Assembly: GCA_003852805.1 (NCBI GenBank)
Contig: RDDY01000046.1
Coordinates: 1-25,037, forward strand
Origin: Chryseobacterium sp.
GTDB lineage: Bacteria; Bacteroidota; Bacteroidia; Flavobacteriales; Weeksellaceae
DNA: 25,037 bases
Direction of reading: 5' to 3'
Position 1 is the stretch's first letter. Each line of letters begins with the position of its first letter. This document shows positions 7,255 to 15,592 of this stretch, in pieces. The notes beneath the pieces were generated by a model. It was not told the DNA's origin, did no database searches, and saw only the letters and a list, made by a program, of their open reading frames with translations. The translations under genes were made by a program, and so were the position numbers.

Positions 7255-7953
7255 TTGATTCACAAAATCCCGATAGAGAATATATTGTTCCTGGACATCG
7301 AAACGGTGCCGCAGTTTGCCGCATGGGAACATCTGGACGACGCCGGGCGAGAACTGTGGGAAAAGAAAACCCGCCATCAGCGGAAGGAGGAAATCAGCGC
7401 CGAAGATTTCTACGCGGAACGCGGCGGAATCATGTCGGAGTTCGGCAAAATCATCTGCATCTCGGTCGGCATGTTGGGCAAGAACGATAAGCTCAAAATA
7501 AAATCATTCTGCGGCGACGATGAGAAGGCATTGCTGCTGGAATTTGGTGAAATGTTCAACAGCCCGCGGCTGCGCGAGGTAATCCTTTGTGCACACAACG
7601 GAAAGGAGTTCGACTTCCCGTACATCGCCCGCCGCATGCTTATCAACGGCATGCAGCCGCCGACGCCGTTTCAGATGTATGGCAAGAAACCCTGGGAGAT
7701 ACCGCATCTGGATACCATGGAACTCTGGAAATTCGGCGACTGGAAGAGTTATGTTTCGCTGGAGTTGCTCGCCCACCTTTTCGGCGTTCCGACACCCAAA
7801 GACGACATCGATGGTTCGCAGGTGGCTGAAGTTTATCATGTCGACAAAGACCTGCCGCGCATCGTCACTTACTGTGAAAAAGATGTCTTAACTTTGGCTA
7901 ATGTTTTCAGGAAAATGCGCCAGGAAGATTTGTTAGGCCGTTCCGAAGACTGA
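7255..7953 (+). CDS. Predicted 3'-5' exonuclease, PolB-exonuclease-like, DEDDy type
   Basis: A 232-residue ribonuclease-H-fold exonuclease (resembling the DNA_pol_B_exo2 family). Metal-binding acidic residues are visible: Asp14 and Glu16 in FLDIETVPQ, Asp120 in NGKEFDFPYI, and the YxxxD motif Tyr206-Asp210 in YCEKD. It should remove nucleotides from 3' ends of DNA or RNA; the physiological substrate is not known. No ATG fits: the frame opens with TTG at 7255, and the resulting N-terminus (M)IHKIPIENILFLDIET matches the layout I expect of the family, so TTG is the likely start. The DUF59 gene follows after 20 bases and is probably co-transcribed. Confidence 0.9.
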   Translation: MIHKIPIENILFLDIETVPQFAAWEHLDDAGRELWEKKTRHQRKEEISAEDFYAERGGIMSEFGKIICISVGMLGKNDKLKIKSFCGDDEKALLLEFGEMFNSPRLREVILCAHNGKEFDFPYIARRMLINGMQPPTPFQMYGKKPWEIPHLDTMELWKFGDWKSYVSLELLAHLFGVPTPKDDIDGSQVAEVYHVDKDLPRIVTYCEKDVLTLANVFRKMRQEDLLGRSED

Positions 7954-7973
7954 GATTTTAGCAAAAAGCAGAT

Positions 7974-8297
7974 ATGTACACAGACGAACAAATAGCCGAT
8001 ATAGGTGACAATATTATAGTAGCCCTCAAAACGGTTTACGACCCCGAGATCCCCGTTGACATTTACGAGCTTGGCCTGATCTACGATGTTCAGATTTCCG
8101 AGGAAGGCGAGGTAAAAGTACTGATGACGCTGACGACGCCCAACTGCCCGGTGGCCGAATCTCTGCCGATGGAGGTGGAAGAAAAAGTAGCCGGTGTGGA
8201 CGGCGTAAAAAAAGCATCGGTAGAGTTGACTTTCGAGCCGAGCTGGCATAAGGATATGATGAGCGAGGAAGCCAAGTTCGAACTTGGGATGATGTAA
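7974..8297 (+). CDS. SufT-like DUF59 (MIP18 family) Fe-S assembly protein
   Basis: A 107-residue DUF59 protein. Known relatives (SufT, the MIP18/CIA2 group) help deliver iron-sulfur clusters to target proteins. The conserved VYDPEIPVDIYELGLIY block (residues 21-37) and the TTPNCPV segment with the key Cys58 are present, as is the SVELTFEPSW end. In many Bacteroidota this gene sits in the suf operon; here it is about 7 kb from sufAB, behind an exonuclease gene with a 20-base gap. It ends 75 bases before the helicase ATG, which has its own -7 box. Confidence 0.9.
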   Translation: MYTDEQIADIGDNIIVALKTVYDPEIPVDIYELGLIYDVQISEEGEVKVLMTLTTPNCPVAESLPMEVEEKVAGVDGVKKASVELTFEPSWHKDMMSEEAKFELGMM

Positions 8298-8319
8298 AAG
8301 ATTCTAAATTTCAATGTCG

Positions 8320-8327
8320 TATCTTTG
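8320..8327 (+). promoter_or_regulatory. -7 box (TATCTTTG) of the RNA helicase transcript
   Basis: An exact TAnnTTTG match 45 bases before the helicase ATG. It ends seven bases before the ATG of a 13-codon upstream frame, giving a longer leader than other genes in the window. Confidence 0.5.
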
Positions 8328-8334
8328 CGTATTA

Positions 8335-8376
8335 ATGAAAGCCGAATTTTCGCGGCTTTCGAATTCCTATTTATGA
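8335..8376 (+). promoter_or_regulatory. Structured leader with 13-codon upstream frame before the RNA helicase
   Basis: A short frame ([13 protein letters not shown]) opens at ATG 8335 and its TGA (8374-8376) overlaps the helicase ATG (8373-8375) as ATGA. The same stretch forms a hairpin: 8337-8344 pairs perfectly with 8353-8360 (GAAAGCCG / CGGCTTTC) with an eight-base loop. No T-tract follows, so it does not look like a terminator. Translation of the short frame would melt the hairpin and bring ribosomes to the helicase start. Whether it is translated is not known. Confidence 0.5.
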
Positions 8377-9635
8377 CTTTTGAACAATTAGAAATCAGCG
8401 CTCCCATCCTTTCGGCGCTTAAAAAAGAAGGATATACCCACCCGACACCGATTCAGGAAAAATCCATACCGATAGTTTTAGAAGGCAACGATTTGCTGGC
8501 CTGCGCGCAAACAGGAACCGGTAAAACCGCAGCCTTTTCGATCCCGATTCTGATGCAACTGTCAGAAAACAAACATCAGGGCAGACGCAAAATCCGTGCA
8601 TTGATCGTAACACCCACGCGCGAACTCGCCATTCAAATCGGTGAAAGCCTGAACGCTTACGGTTCTGAACTGAATTTGAAAAATACGGTCATCTTCGGCG
8701 GTGTTTCACAGAACCCACAGGTGAGCCAACTTCAGAAAGGTGTTGACATTTTGGTTGCCACACCCGGACGCTTACTGGACCTTATTGGTCAAGGCGAAAT
8801 CTCGCTGAAAGACCTGGAAGTTTTCGTTTTGGATGAAGCCGACCGTATGTTGGACATGGGTTTCATCCATGATGTACGCAAACTGCTGAAACTCATCCCG
8901 ACCAAGCGTCAATCATTATTTTTCTCGGCCACCATGCCGCCACAGATTGTGGAACTGGCAAATACCATTCTGAAGAACCCTTCAAAAGTGGAAGTAACGC
9001 CTGTCTCTTCTACCGCTGAGACCATTCAGCAGGAGATTTATCTGGTCGAAAAACAGAACAAGAATGCTTTGCTGCTTCATCTACTGAAGAATCCGAAGAT
9101 TGAAACTGCCTTGGTATTCACCAGAACAAAGCATGGTGCAGATAAGGTGGCTAAATTCCTGACCAAAAACGGTGTAAAGGCCGAAGCCATCCATGGAAAT
9201 AAAGCTCAGAACGCTCGTCAGCGTGCTTTGACCAATTTCAAAAACAAAAGCATCCGCGTGCTTGTGGCGACCGATATCGCCGCTCGCGGTATCGACGTCG
9301 ACGAACTTGCCTTTGTAGTCAACTTTGAGATTCCGAATGTTGCCGAAACCTATGTACACCGTATCGGCCGTACGGGTCGCGCGGGCAATGAGGGTAAGGC
9401 GGTTTCATTTGTGGAACAGGACGAAGTAGCCTACCTGCGCGATATCGAGAAACTGATCAATCAGAAGATTCCGGTCAACAAAGAACATCCGTTTGTGCCT
9501 GAAACGCCGTTCGATATGAGCGCCAAAGCACCGACAAAGGTACAACAGCAGCGCCCGGCGAGAACGGCAAGGCCCGCGCCTGCTCAAGCAGCTAAGAAAG
9601 CGCCACGAAGCAATAAGCAGCGTCTTACGAGATAA
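8373..9635 (+). CDS. rhlE: DEAD-box ATP-dependent RNA helicase, RhlE-like
   Basis: A 420-residue DEAD-box helicase that unwinds RNA, typically in ribosome assembly, RNA decay or cold adaptation. Motifs in order: Q motif TPIQEKS (25-31), Walker A AQTGTGKT (45-52), PTRELA (81-86), TPGRL (130-134), DEAD (154-157), SAT (185-187), ARGIDV, and [10 protein letters not shown]. The last 45 or so residues are a basic Pro/Ala/Lys/Arg-rich tail, typical of RNA-binding tails of RhlE types. I chose ATG 8373 since [13 protein letters not shown] is the normal N-terminus; an in-frame TTG at 8325 falls in the -7 box. The start overlaps the stop of a short upstream frame. Confidence 0.95.
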   Translation: MTFEQLEISAPILSALKKEGYTHPTPIQEKSIPIVLEGNDLLACAQTGTGKTAAFSIPILMQLSENKHQGRRKIRALIVTPTRELAIQIGESLNAYGSELNLKNTVIFGGVSQNPQVSQLQKGVDILVATPGRLLDLIGQGEISLKDLEVFVLDEADRMLDMGFIHDVRKLLKLIPTKRQSLFFSATMPPQIVELANTILKNPSKVEVTPVSSTAETIQQEIYLVEKQNKNALLLHLLKNPKIETALVFTRTKHGADKVAKFLTKNGVKAEAIHGNKAQNARQRALTNFKNKSIRVLVATDIAARGIDVDELAFVVNFEIPNVAETYVHRIGRTGRAGNEGKAVSFVEQDEVAYLRDIEKLINQKIPVNKEHPFVPETPFDMSAKAPTKVQQQRPARTARPAPAQAAKKAPRSNKQRLTR

Positions 9636-9641
9636 ATGACG

Positions 9642-9675
9642 AACCCGCAGTTTTGAGCTGCGGGTTTGTTTTTCA
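9642..9675 (+). terminator. Rho-independent terminator after the RNA helicase gene
   Basis: Stem AACCCGCAG (9642-9650) with CTGCGGGTT (9658-9666), a seven-base loop, then TGTTTTTC. Confidence 0.9.
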
Positions 9676-9706
9676 AAAGCATTCTTCGTTCATCAGAATG
9701 ACAGAG

Positions 9707-10108
9707 TTACCCAAACTTAAAACTCACCGTCTTCTTCACATCAGGGTGAAGGCTCAGCGCGACAGGACAGTTTAAACCCGTGTCTTTGATGAATTCCTTC
9801 TGCTCGTCCGTGAAGTCACCGGGAATATGGATATCAAGCATGATTTCCGCGATTTTCCGTGGCTTCGGATTCATGTTTTTCTGGACATCACAGATGGCGC
9901 CATCGATATTGATGCCTTTGTCTTTGCCCAAGATGGCGATGGTGGTCAGCATGCATTGACCCAAAGAAGTAGCGCAAAGGTCGGTCGGTGAAAAGGCTGC
10001 GCCCTGGCCGTGGTTGTCGGTTGGTGCATCGGTGATGATCTCGTTGCCCGACTGCAGGTGCACAGATTCGCAACGCAGGTTGCCGATGTATTTGATTTTG
10101 GAAGTCAT
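9707..10108 (-). CDS. OsmC family protein
   Basis: A 133-residue OsmC/Ohr-like protein. Family members are thiol-dependent peroxidases that reduce organic hydroperoxides. The core FSPTDLCATSLGQCMLTTIA holds one likely catalytic cysteine (CAT or GQC region), and the second conserved cysteine is in LNCPVALSLHPDVKK. The length is normal. It starts 11 bases after the stop of the HMG-CoA lyase gene and is probably in the same operon. I cannot say from sequence whether it is a peroxidase of the OsmC or YhfA subgroup. Confidence 0.9.
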   Translation of the reverse strand: MTSKIKYIGNLRCESVHLQSGNEIITDAPTDNHGQGAAFSPTDLCATSLGQCMLTTIAILGKDKGINIDGAICDVQKNMNPKPRKIAEIMLDIHIPGDFTDEQKEFIKDTGLNCPVALSLHPDVKKTVSFKFG

Positions 10109-10119
10109 GCGATTTGGTG

Positions 10120-10968
10120 TTAGAATTTAAAGATGTCTTTGGCGATGTTCCACGCACTTTCGAAGTTAAGGAGATTCAGCTTATTTGGGATCTTTTCGTG
10201 CTGAAGAAAATTGATCAATTGCTCGGTCGGCATATTTCCCACCAGTTCATCCTTCGCCATCGGACAACCGCCGATGCCCTTGATAGCAGTATCAAACCTG
10301 CGGCAACCGTTGTCGTAGGCAGCTTTTAATTTGGGATAAGACTGATCATAACGGTTGTGGAAATGCGCGCCGAAATTAATCTGCGGGTATTTATTTGGAA
10401 TCTCAGAAAACAGCAGTTCTATTTTTTCAGGATTTGCCACGCCGGTGGTGTCAGAAAGCATAATGGTCTTCACTCCGGCCTCGGCAAAGCGCTGTGCCCA
10501 TTCGTCCACTTCTTTCGGATCCCACGCTTCACCGTACGGATTGCCGAAAGCCATTGAGCAATACAGTATCAGTTCCTGTTTTTTATCCTTGATCAAACTG
10601 AGCATGGCCACAATTTCTTCAAAAGCTTCCTCGCGGCTCTTGTTGGTATTGCGGTGCTGGAAGGTTTCGGAAATAGAGAACGGGAAACCGAGGAAATCTA
10701 CGTTGTCGTGCGCCAGAGCCTTTTCTGCACCGCGGTAATTGGCGATGATGACCGAGAGTTTTGTATCCGACCGGCTTTTGTCAATGGCATCTACCACATC
10801 GCCGCTGTCGGCCATCTGCGGCACTGCGCGTGGGCTGACGAAGCTGGCACAGTCCAGAACATCGAAGCCGACATCCATCAGCGCATTGATGTATTTGATT
10901 TTCAGATCCGTGGGGATCGGCTTGGGCCAACCCTGCATGGCATCTCTTGGGCACTCGGTTATAAACAT
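10120..10968 (-). CDS. mvaB: Hydroxymethylglutaryl-CoA lyase
   Basis: A 282-residue TIM-barrel enzyme of the HMG-CoA lyase/DRE-TIM family. It splits 3-hydroxy-3-methylglutaryl-CoA into acetyl-CoA and acetoacetate, the last step of leucine breakdown. Visible features are TECPRDAMQ at the N-terminus (substrate/metal-binding Arg8-Asp9), SDTTGVA, the metal-binding GAHFHNR, and the lyase signature with its catalytic cysteine in KGIGGCPMAKDELVGN. It is slightly short at the N-terminus, as usual in Bacteroidota. It is followed by an osmC gene at 11 bases. No other leucine degradation gene is next to it. Confidence 0.93.
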   Translation of the reverse strand: MFITECPRDAMQGWPKPIPTDLKIKYINALMDVGFDVLDCASFVSPRAVPQMADSGDVVDAIDKSRSDTKLSVIIANYRGAEKALAHDNVDFLGFPFSISETFQHRNTNKSREEAFEEIVAMLSLIKDKKQELILYCSMAFGNPYGEAWDPKEVDEWAQRFAEAGVKTIMLSDTTGVANPEKIELLFSEIPNKYPQINFGAHFHNRYDQSYPKLKAAYDNGCRRFDTAIKGIGGCPMAKDELVGNMPTEQLINFLQHEKIPNKLNLLNFESAWNIAKDIFKF

Positions 10969-11011
10969 TTCAAAAATAATTCGGTCGCGCCGGCGACATT
11001 TCGTTAAGTCT

Positions 11012-11019
11012 CAAATATA
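11012..11019 (-). promoter_or_regulatory. -7 box (TATATTTG) of the HMG-CoA lyase-osmC unit
   Basis: An exact TAnnTTTG match on the minus strand, ending 43 bases before the ATG at 10968. A second match (10971-10978) is only two bases from the ATG and is a less likely alternative. Confidence 0.45.
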
Positions 11020-11067
11020 ATCATTCTCATAAAAATCTGCCGTGCATAAGGTTTTATACCGATTTCT

Positions 11068-11075
11068 TACCTTTG
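11068..11075 (+). promoter_or_regulatory. -7 box (TACCTTTG) of pepT
   Basis: An exact TAnnTTTG match ending 21 bases before the pepT ATG. It covers an in-frame TTG at 11073, which is thereby excluded as start. Confidence 0.5.
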
Positions 11076-11096
11076 TTTGAAATCAAAATCTTAGTC

Positions 11097-12344
11097 ATGA
11101 AACTCGACCAACAGTGGCAAAACAAACTAAAGGAACGCTTCTTAACCTACGTAAAAATCTATTCTACGAGCGACGCGGAGAGCGATACAACGCCCAGCAC
11201 GCCGCAGCAGTGGGATATGGCAAAGCATCTTTTTGAAGAGATGAAGCAGATCGGCCTGGAAGATGTGACGATGGACGACCACGGTTATGTTTTCGGCTTT
11301 ATTCCTGCCACCGTTGAAAAAGAAGTGCCACAGATTGGCTTTATCGCCCATTACGACTCGTCGCCTGACTTTAATGGCAAAGGCGTCAATCCGCAGGTTT
11401 GGGAAAATTATGACGGTTCAGATTTATTGCTGAACAAAGAAACAGGTTTCACTTTGTCGCCCGAGAAATTCAAAGATTTGGCAAAATATGAAGGCCAGAC
11501 CATCATCACCACCGACGGAACCACTTTATTGAGTGCCGATGATAAAGCAGGCGTTGCCGAAATCATGACAGCGGCAGAATACCTGATTGCTAATCCCGAC
11601 ATCAAACACGGCAGAATTTCTATCGGCTTTAACCCTGATGAAGAAATCGGTCGTGGTGCGCACAAATTTGATGTGGAGAAATTCGGTGCCGAGTGGGCTT
11701 ACACCATGGATGGCGGCGAAATAGGCGAGCTGGAATATGAGAACTTCAACGCTGCAGGCGCTGTGGTGAAAATCCACGGTCTGAGCGTGCACCCCGGTTA
11801 TGCTTTCGGGAAAATGGTTAACGCTGCACTGTTGGCGGCCGAGTTCGCTCAGTCGCTACCCGAAAATGAAACTCCTGCAACCACAAAAGGTTTTGAAGGC
11901 TTCTACCACCTGACCGATCTGACTGCCGATGTTTCGGAAGCCAAGCTTCAGTACATCATCCGCGACCACGATGCCGATAAATTTGAGCAGCGCAAGAAAT
12001 TCATCACCGAAAGGGTGGAAGAATTCAACAAGAAATACGGTGAAAATACGGCCGAAATAGAGATCAACGAGCAGTACCGCAACATGAAACAGCAGTTCGA
12101 AGGCAAGATGCACATCATCGACTTTGCAGAACAGGCAATGAAAGATGCAGGCGTTCAACCAAACATAAAGGCCATCCGCGGCGGTACCGACGGCGCACAG
12201 TTATCATACATGGGACTGCCTTGTCCCAACATCTTCGCGGGGGGGCACTACTTCCACGGACCTTATGAGTTTGTCCCGCTGGAATCTATGGTGAAAGCAT
12301 CAGAAGTCATCCTGAATATTGCAAAACTGGTGGCGGAGAAGTAA
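11097..12344 (+). CDS. pepT: Peptidase T (tripeptide aminopeptidase)
   Basis: A 415-residue M20 family zinc peptidase that releases the N-terminal residue from tripeptides in the cytoplasm. Zinc-site residues are visible: His85 in IAHYDSSPD (with Asp87), Asp147/148 in LLSADDKAG, Glu181/182 in FNPDEEIGRG, Asp204 in YTMDGGEIG, and the C-terminal His384 in AGGHYFHGPYEF. The insert domain lies about residues 210-320. The length matches the family. It is a single-gene unit with a -7 box and a strong terminator. The ATG at 11097 gives the usual N-terminus. Confidence 0.97.
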   Translation: MKLDQQWQNKLKERFLTYVKIYSTSDAESDTTPSTPQQWDMAKHLFEEMKQIGLEDVTMDDHGYVFGFIPATVEKEVPQIGFIAHYDSSPDFNGKGVNPQVWENYDGSDLLLNKETGFTLSPEKFKDLAKYEGQTIITTDGTTLLSADDKAGVAEIMTAAEYLIANPDIKHGRISIGFNPDEEIGRGAHKFDVEKFGAEWAYTMDGGEIGELEYENFNAAGAVVKIHGLSVHPGYAFGKMVNAALLAAEFAQSLPENETPATTKGFEGFYHLTDLTADVSEAKLQYIIRDHDADKFEQRKKFITERVEEFNKKYGENTAEIEINEQYRNMKQQFEGKMHIIDFAEQAMKDAGVQPNIKAIRGGTDGAQLSYMGLPCPNIFAGGHYFHGPYEFVPLESMVKASEVILNIAKLVAEK

Positions 12345-12369
12345 CCTAAACACCCATAGTTATATACAC

Positions 12370-12402
12370 AAGGCCGTTGAATTTCCAACGGCCTTTCTTT
12401 TA
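12370..12402 (+). terminator. Rho-independent terminator after pepT
   Basis: Perfect 10-base stem AAGGCCGTTG (12370-12379) with CAACGGCCTT (12386-12395), a six-base loop, then TTTCTTTT. Confidence 0.92.
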
Positions 12403-12535
12403 TAAAAAGCTGTATATCAGTAAATTAAAATATAATTATTTACAAAATAACCGGATCTTGAAAGCCAATAAATAGTTGAAACGGCAGATTTTGGTTATCA
12501 TTGTTACGGTTCTAATTTCAATATTCTTTATTTTT

Positions 12536-13816
12536 ATGAAAAAGCTTTATTCTATCATCGGCATAGCGGCCTGCGCTTTTGCAAATGCTCAGGTATACGA
12601 CATCGTTTCGTATACACAGCCAACCGACCTTTCGAACAACGGTATTGCAGTGGGCAACGCTTTTGGCGTCATGCATTTTATGTGGACGGCAGAGAACGGG
12701 CCGAAGAATATAGGTGAAAGTGCCTCAGATTATATCTCGGGCAACATAATTATTTCGGCAGACGGCACGGTAATCTCCGGATCCATGAACAATCCCGACA
12801 ACGGCTAAGCCGAGGAAATGGCCCTCTACAACCCTGCCACAGAGCAATGGACATTCTTGGGCGGCTTGGGTCAAATGTTCGATAACGGTATGAGCTCCGC
12901 TTGGGGTCTGTCTTCAGACGGAAAAACGGTTGTAGGATTGGCCTGGGCAAACGGCGGTGCCGCCCATGCCATAAAATGGACAGCCACATCGGGCATTGTA
13001 GATTTAGGCAGTAGTGTGCCCGGACGCAGCTCTCGCGCCAATGCAGTCAACGCAGACGGCAGCGTTGTGGTGGGATGGCAAGACAGCAACAGCGGTGCCC
13101 GCTACGGCGTCTACTGGATAAACGGCGTGCAAAAAACCATTTTGGACGGCCAAGGAAACTCTGTGGGCGAGGCTATGGCAGTAAGCGCCAACGGCAAAAC
13201 AATCGTCGGTTCTTCCGATCCCGAGGGATACATTTGGAATGCGGATACCGGCTATACAAAGTTGGAACATTCCGATCCCGACTATGTAGGCAGCGTAACA
13301 GCCCTCTCGGATGACGGCAACGTGGCGATCGGTTATTTCAGACCCTCGTATGACAACAACTTGGCGGGCGAAGGCTTCATCTGGTTCAAAGATCGTGGCC
13401 TCGTAAAACTCGATGATTATATCGAAGAGTTGGGTTACGACAGTTTGAGCTTTACGTTTGTGCTGCCAACGGCTATATCTCCCGACGGAAAATACATCGG
13501 CGGCATCGGTCTGAATTGGGATGAAGAAGATGTGAAAGGCTTTGTGGTAAAGCTTCCGGGCTCTACCATGGCAACCACCGAAGTTGCTAAAACTGCGGGA
13601 CTTGCCGTTTATCCGAATCCTGTGGCGGATATCCTGAACGTAGCCACAACAGGCAAACCATCAACCGTAGAGGTGTTCAACGCTTCGGGGCAAAAAGTTT
13701 GGTCTCAGAACAACGATACAAAACAGATCGATCTCTCTCACTTGGCTAAAGGCGTTTATCTGTTGACGGCAACCGTCGACGGTAAAAAGCAAAGCACCAA
13801 GTTTATCAAGGAATAA
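12536..13816 (+). pseudogene. Secreted HAF-repeat protein with T9SS sorting domain, split by an in-frame TAA
   Basis: One continuous reading frame interrupted only by TAA at 12806-12808. The first part (90 residues from ATG 12536) has a signal peptide ending in ANAQ and begins the repeats. The second part can restart at ATG 12818, in the same frame, giving 332 residues without a signal peptide. It carries several repeats of the pattern S-DG-VVG---A-W, like extracellular HAF repeats, which probably form propeller-like blades. It ends with a T9SS type A sorting domain: VYPNPVADILNV, a loop, then LSHLAKGVYLLT and KFIKE. Both parts look equally well conserved, so the stop is recent or a sequencing error. 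As it stands the product would not be exported. The function is unknown. Confidence 0.8.
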
Positions 13817-13842
13817 CGGTCGCGCGAACCGAATTACAGATT

Positions 13843-13872
13843 GCCATCGCATACAATTGCGGTGGCTTTTTG
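13843..13872 (+). terminator. Terminator after the HAF-repeat gene
   Basis: Stem GCCATCGCA (13843-13851) with TGCGGTGGC (13858-13866), one G-T pair, a six-base loop, followed by TTTTT. Confidence 0.8.
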
Positions 13873-13968
13873 GTTGATGACAGTAATATTCTATTTCCGG
13901 TCAATCCGACGATCGCCTTTCTTGTAAAAAGTTTCTTTATTGCACATACGTATCTTCACCGGCTTGTG

Positions 13969-13976
13969 TACATTTG
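13969..13976 (+). promoter_or_regulatory. -7 box (TACATTTG) of putP
   Basis: An exact TAnnTTTG match ending 21 bases before the putP ATG; no clear -33 element. Confidence 0.5.
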
Positions 13977-13997
13977 TCAAAGTTGACTTAGCTGTTT

Positions 13998-15500
13998 ATG
14001 AATATATATGAACTTATTTCCATCGGCATTTATATGCTGGTGATGATCGCGATCGGCGTTTACTCCTGGCGCAAATCGACGGCGAATTCAGATGAATTCT
14101 TGATCGGTGGCCGAAAGATGAGCGCAGCGGTGACGGCACTTTCCGCCGGCGCTGCCGATATGAGCGGCTGGATGCTGATGGGCTTACCCGGCGCTATGTA
14201 CTTCGTAGGACTGTCCGCATCGTGGATCGCCATCGGGTTGACCATCGGCGCTTTCCTGAATTACGTTTTGGTGGCACCGCGACTGCGCGTTTACACAGAA
14301 CTTGCCGGCAATGCCATTACGCTGCCCGTCTTTTTCGAGAACCGTTTTCGGGACAAAACCCAACTGTTGAAGATTGCTTCATCGGTTTTTATTTTAGTCT
14401 TCTTCACGCTTTACACATCGGCGGGTATGGTCAGCGGTGGACGATTATTCGAATCGGCGTTCGGAATGAGCTACAATACCGGTTTGTTTGTGACGAGCTT
14501 CGTCGTTGTACTCTACACCTTTTTAGGCGGTTTTATGGCGGTGAGTCTGACTGACTTTGTGCAGGGAACCATTATGGTTCTGGCATTGGTTATCGTGCCG
14601 ATCGTTATTGTGAACCAAGTCGGCGGTTTGGGCGATACGCTGGATTTTATCGAAAGCAAAGGCGAGAATTACCTCGACCTTTTCAAAGGAACCACCACCG
14701 TTTCCATTGTTTCACTGCTTGCTTGGGGCTTGGGCTATTTCGGACAGCCTCATATCCTTGTCCGTTTTATGGCGATCGATAAAGTGAGCGACATACCCAA
14801 GGCACGCAATATCGGTATCAGCTGGATGATTTTTACCGTCGGCGGTGCCATGCTCGTTGGCCTGTTCGGCATCGCTTATCTGTATAAATTCGATCCCGGA
14901 ACCATGCAGCACTTTGACAATTCTCAAGAGCTGGCCGAGACGGTTTTCATCTATATGTCGCGCACATTGTTTCACCCGCTGATCGGTGGCTTTCTGTTGT
15001 CGGCCATCTTGGCGGCGGTAATGAGCACCATATCTTCCCAACTGTTGGTCACTTCCAGCTCGATGACCGAGGATATCTACCGTACGTTCTTCAACAAAAA
15101 AGCATCGGCAAAGAATATGCTGAGCATGAGTCGCCTTTCGGTATTGATCGTGGCGGTTATCGCTGTCATTCTATCACTGAACCCGCAGGACAGTATCTTG
15201 GATCTTGTCGGCCACGCTTGGGCCGGTTTTGGAGCGGCTTTCGGTCCTGTGGTACTGATGTCCTTGCTTTGGAAAAGAACGACCGCAAAAGGCGCGCTGG
15301 CCGGAATGCTGGTAGGCGGCGCTACTGTACTGATTTGGGTTTATGCAGATCATCCCTTGAAGGAAGTGTACGAGATCATTCCCGGATTTGTGCTTAACCT
15401 GATAACCATTGTTATCGTTTCTGTTTCCGCAAAAACTCCGGCCGCGGAACTCGAACAGGAATTTGATGAAGTACAGCGGATTGTACATGAAAACAAATAA
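13998..15500 (+). CDS. putP: Sodium/proline symporter PutP
   Basis: A 500-residue member of the sodium:solute symporter family that takes up proline with sodium across the inner membrane. About 12-13 hydrophobic helices run along its length. The PutP signature AADMSGWMLMGLPGAMYF (helix 2, sodium/proline site) is present, as are GLGYFGQPHILVRFMAI and AILAAVMSTISSQLLVTSS. The length equals that of E. coli PutP. It has a -7 box 21 bases before the ATG and a strong terminator, so it is a single-gene unit. No proline dehydrogenase gene (putA) is near it. Confidence 0.95.
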   Translation: MNIYELISIGIYMLVMIAIGVYSWRKSTANSDEFLIGGRKMSAAVTALSAGAADMSGWMLMGLPGAMYFVGLSASWIAIGLTIGAFLNYVLVAPRLRVYTELAGNAITLPVFFENRFRDKTQLLKIASSVFILVFFTLYTSAGMVSGGRLFESAFGMSYNTGLFVTSFVVVLYTFLGGFMAVSLTDFVQGTIMVLALVIVPIVIVNQVGGLGDTLDFIESKGENYLDLFKGTTTVSIVSLLAWGLGYFGQPHILVRFMAIDKVSDIPKARNIGISWMIFTVGGAMLVGLFGIAYLYKFDPGTMQHFDNSQELAETVFIYMSRTLFHPLIGGFLLSAILAAVMSTISSQLLVTSSSMTEDIYRTFFNKKASAKNMLSMSRLSVLIVAVIAVILSLNPQDSILDLVGHAWAGFGAAFGPVVLMSLLWKRTTAKGALAGMLVGGATVLIWVYADHPLKEVYEIIPGFVLNLITIVIVSVSAKTPAAELEQEFDEVQRIVHENK

Positions 15501-15504
15501 ACCA

Positions 15505-15535
15505 AAAACCCGTCTGCACCGACGGGTTTTCTCTT
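15505..15535 (+). terminator. Rho-independent terminator after putP
   Basis: Perfect 10-base stem AAAACCCGTC (15505-15514) with GACGGGTTTT (15521-15530), a six-base loop, and a T-rich tail. Confidence 0.92.
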
Positions 15536-15592
15536 ATTTCTTGGTAACGCTCTGCTGAGGGCACAGGTTCAATTTCCGTCTTCGCTACAAGC

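Noticed and set aside
7974..9635. Exonuclease, DUF59 protein and RNA helicase as one nucleic-acid defence system
   Set aside because: All three are widespread housekeeping types, the helicase has its own promoter, and no effector or mobile gene is near.
9707..10968. HMG-CoA lyase with OsmC as a new pathway
   Set aside because: Eleven-base spacing suggests an operon, but both are standard families and nothing in the sequence links the reactions.
12476..12535. Upstream TTG that would extend the HAF-repeat protein by 20 residues
   Set aside because: ATG 12536 starts a normal signal peptide (MKKLYSII); the extension would add a second hydrophobic segment in front of it.
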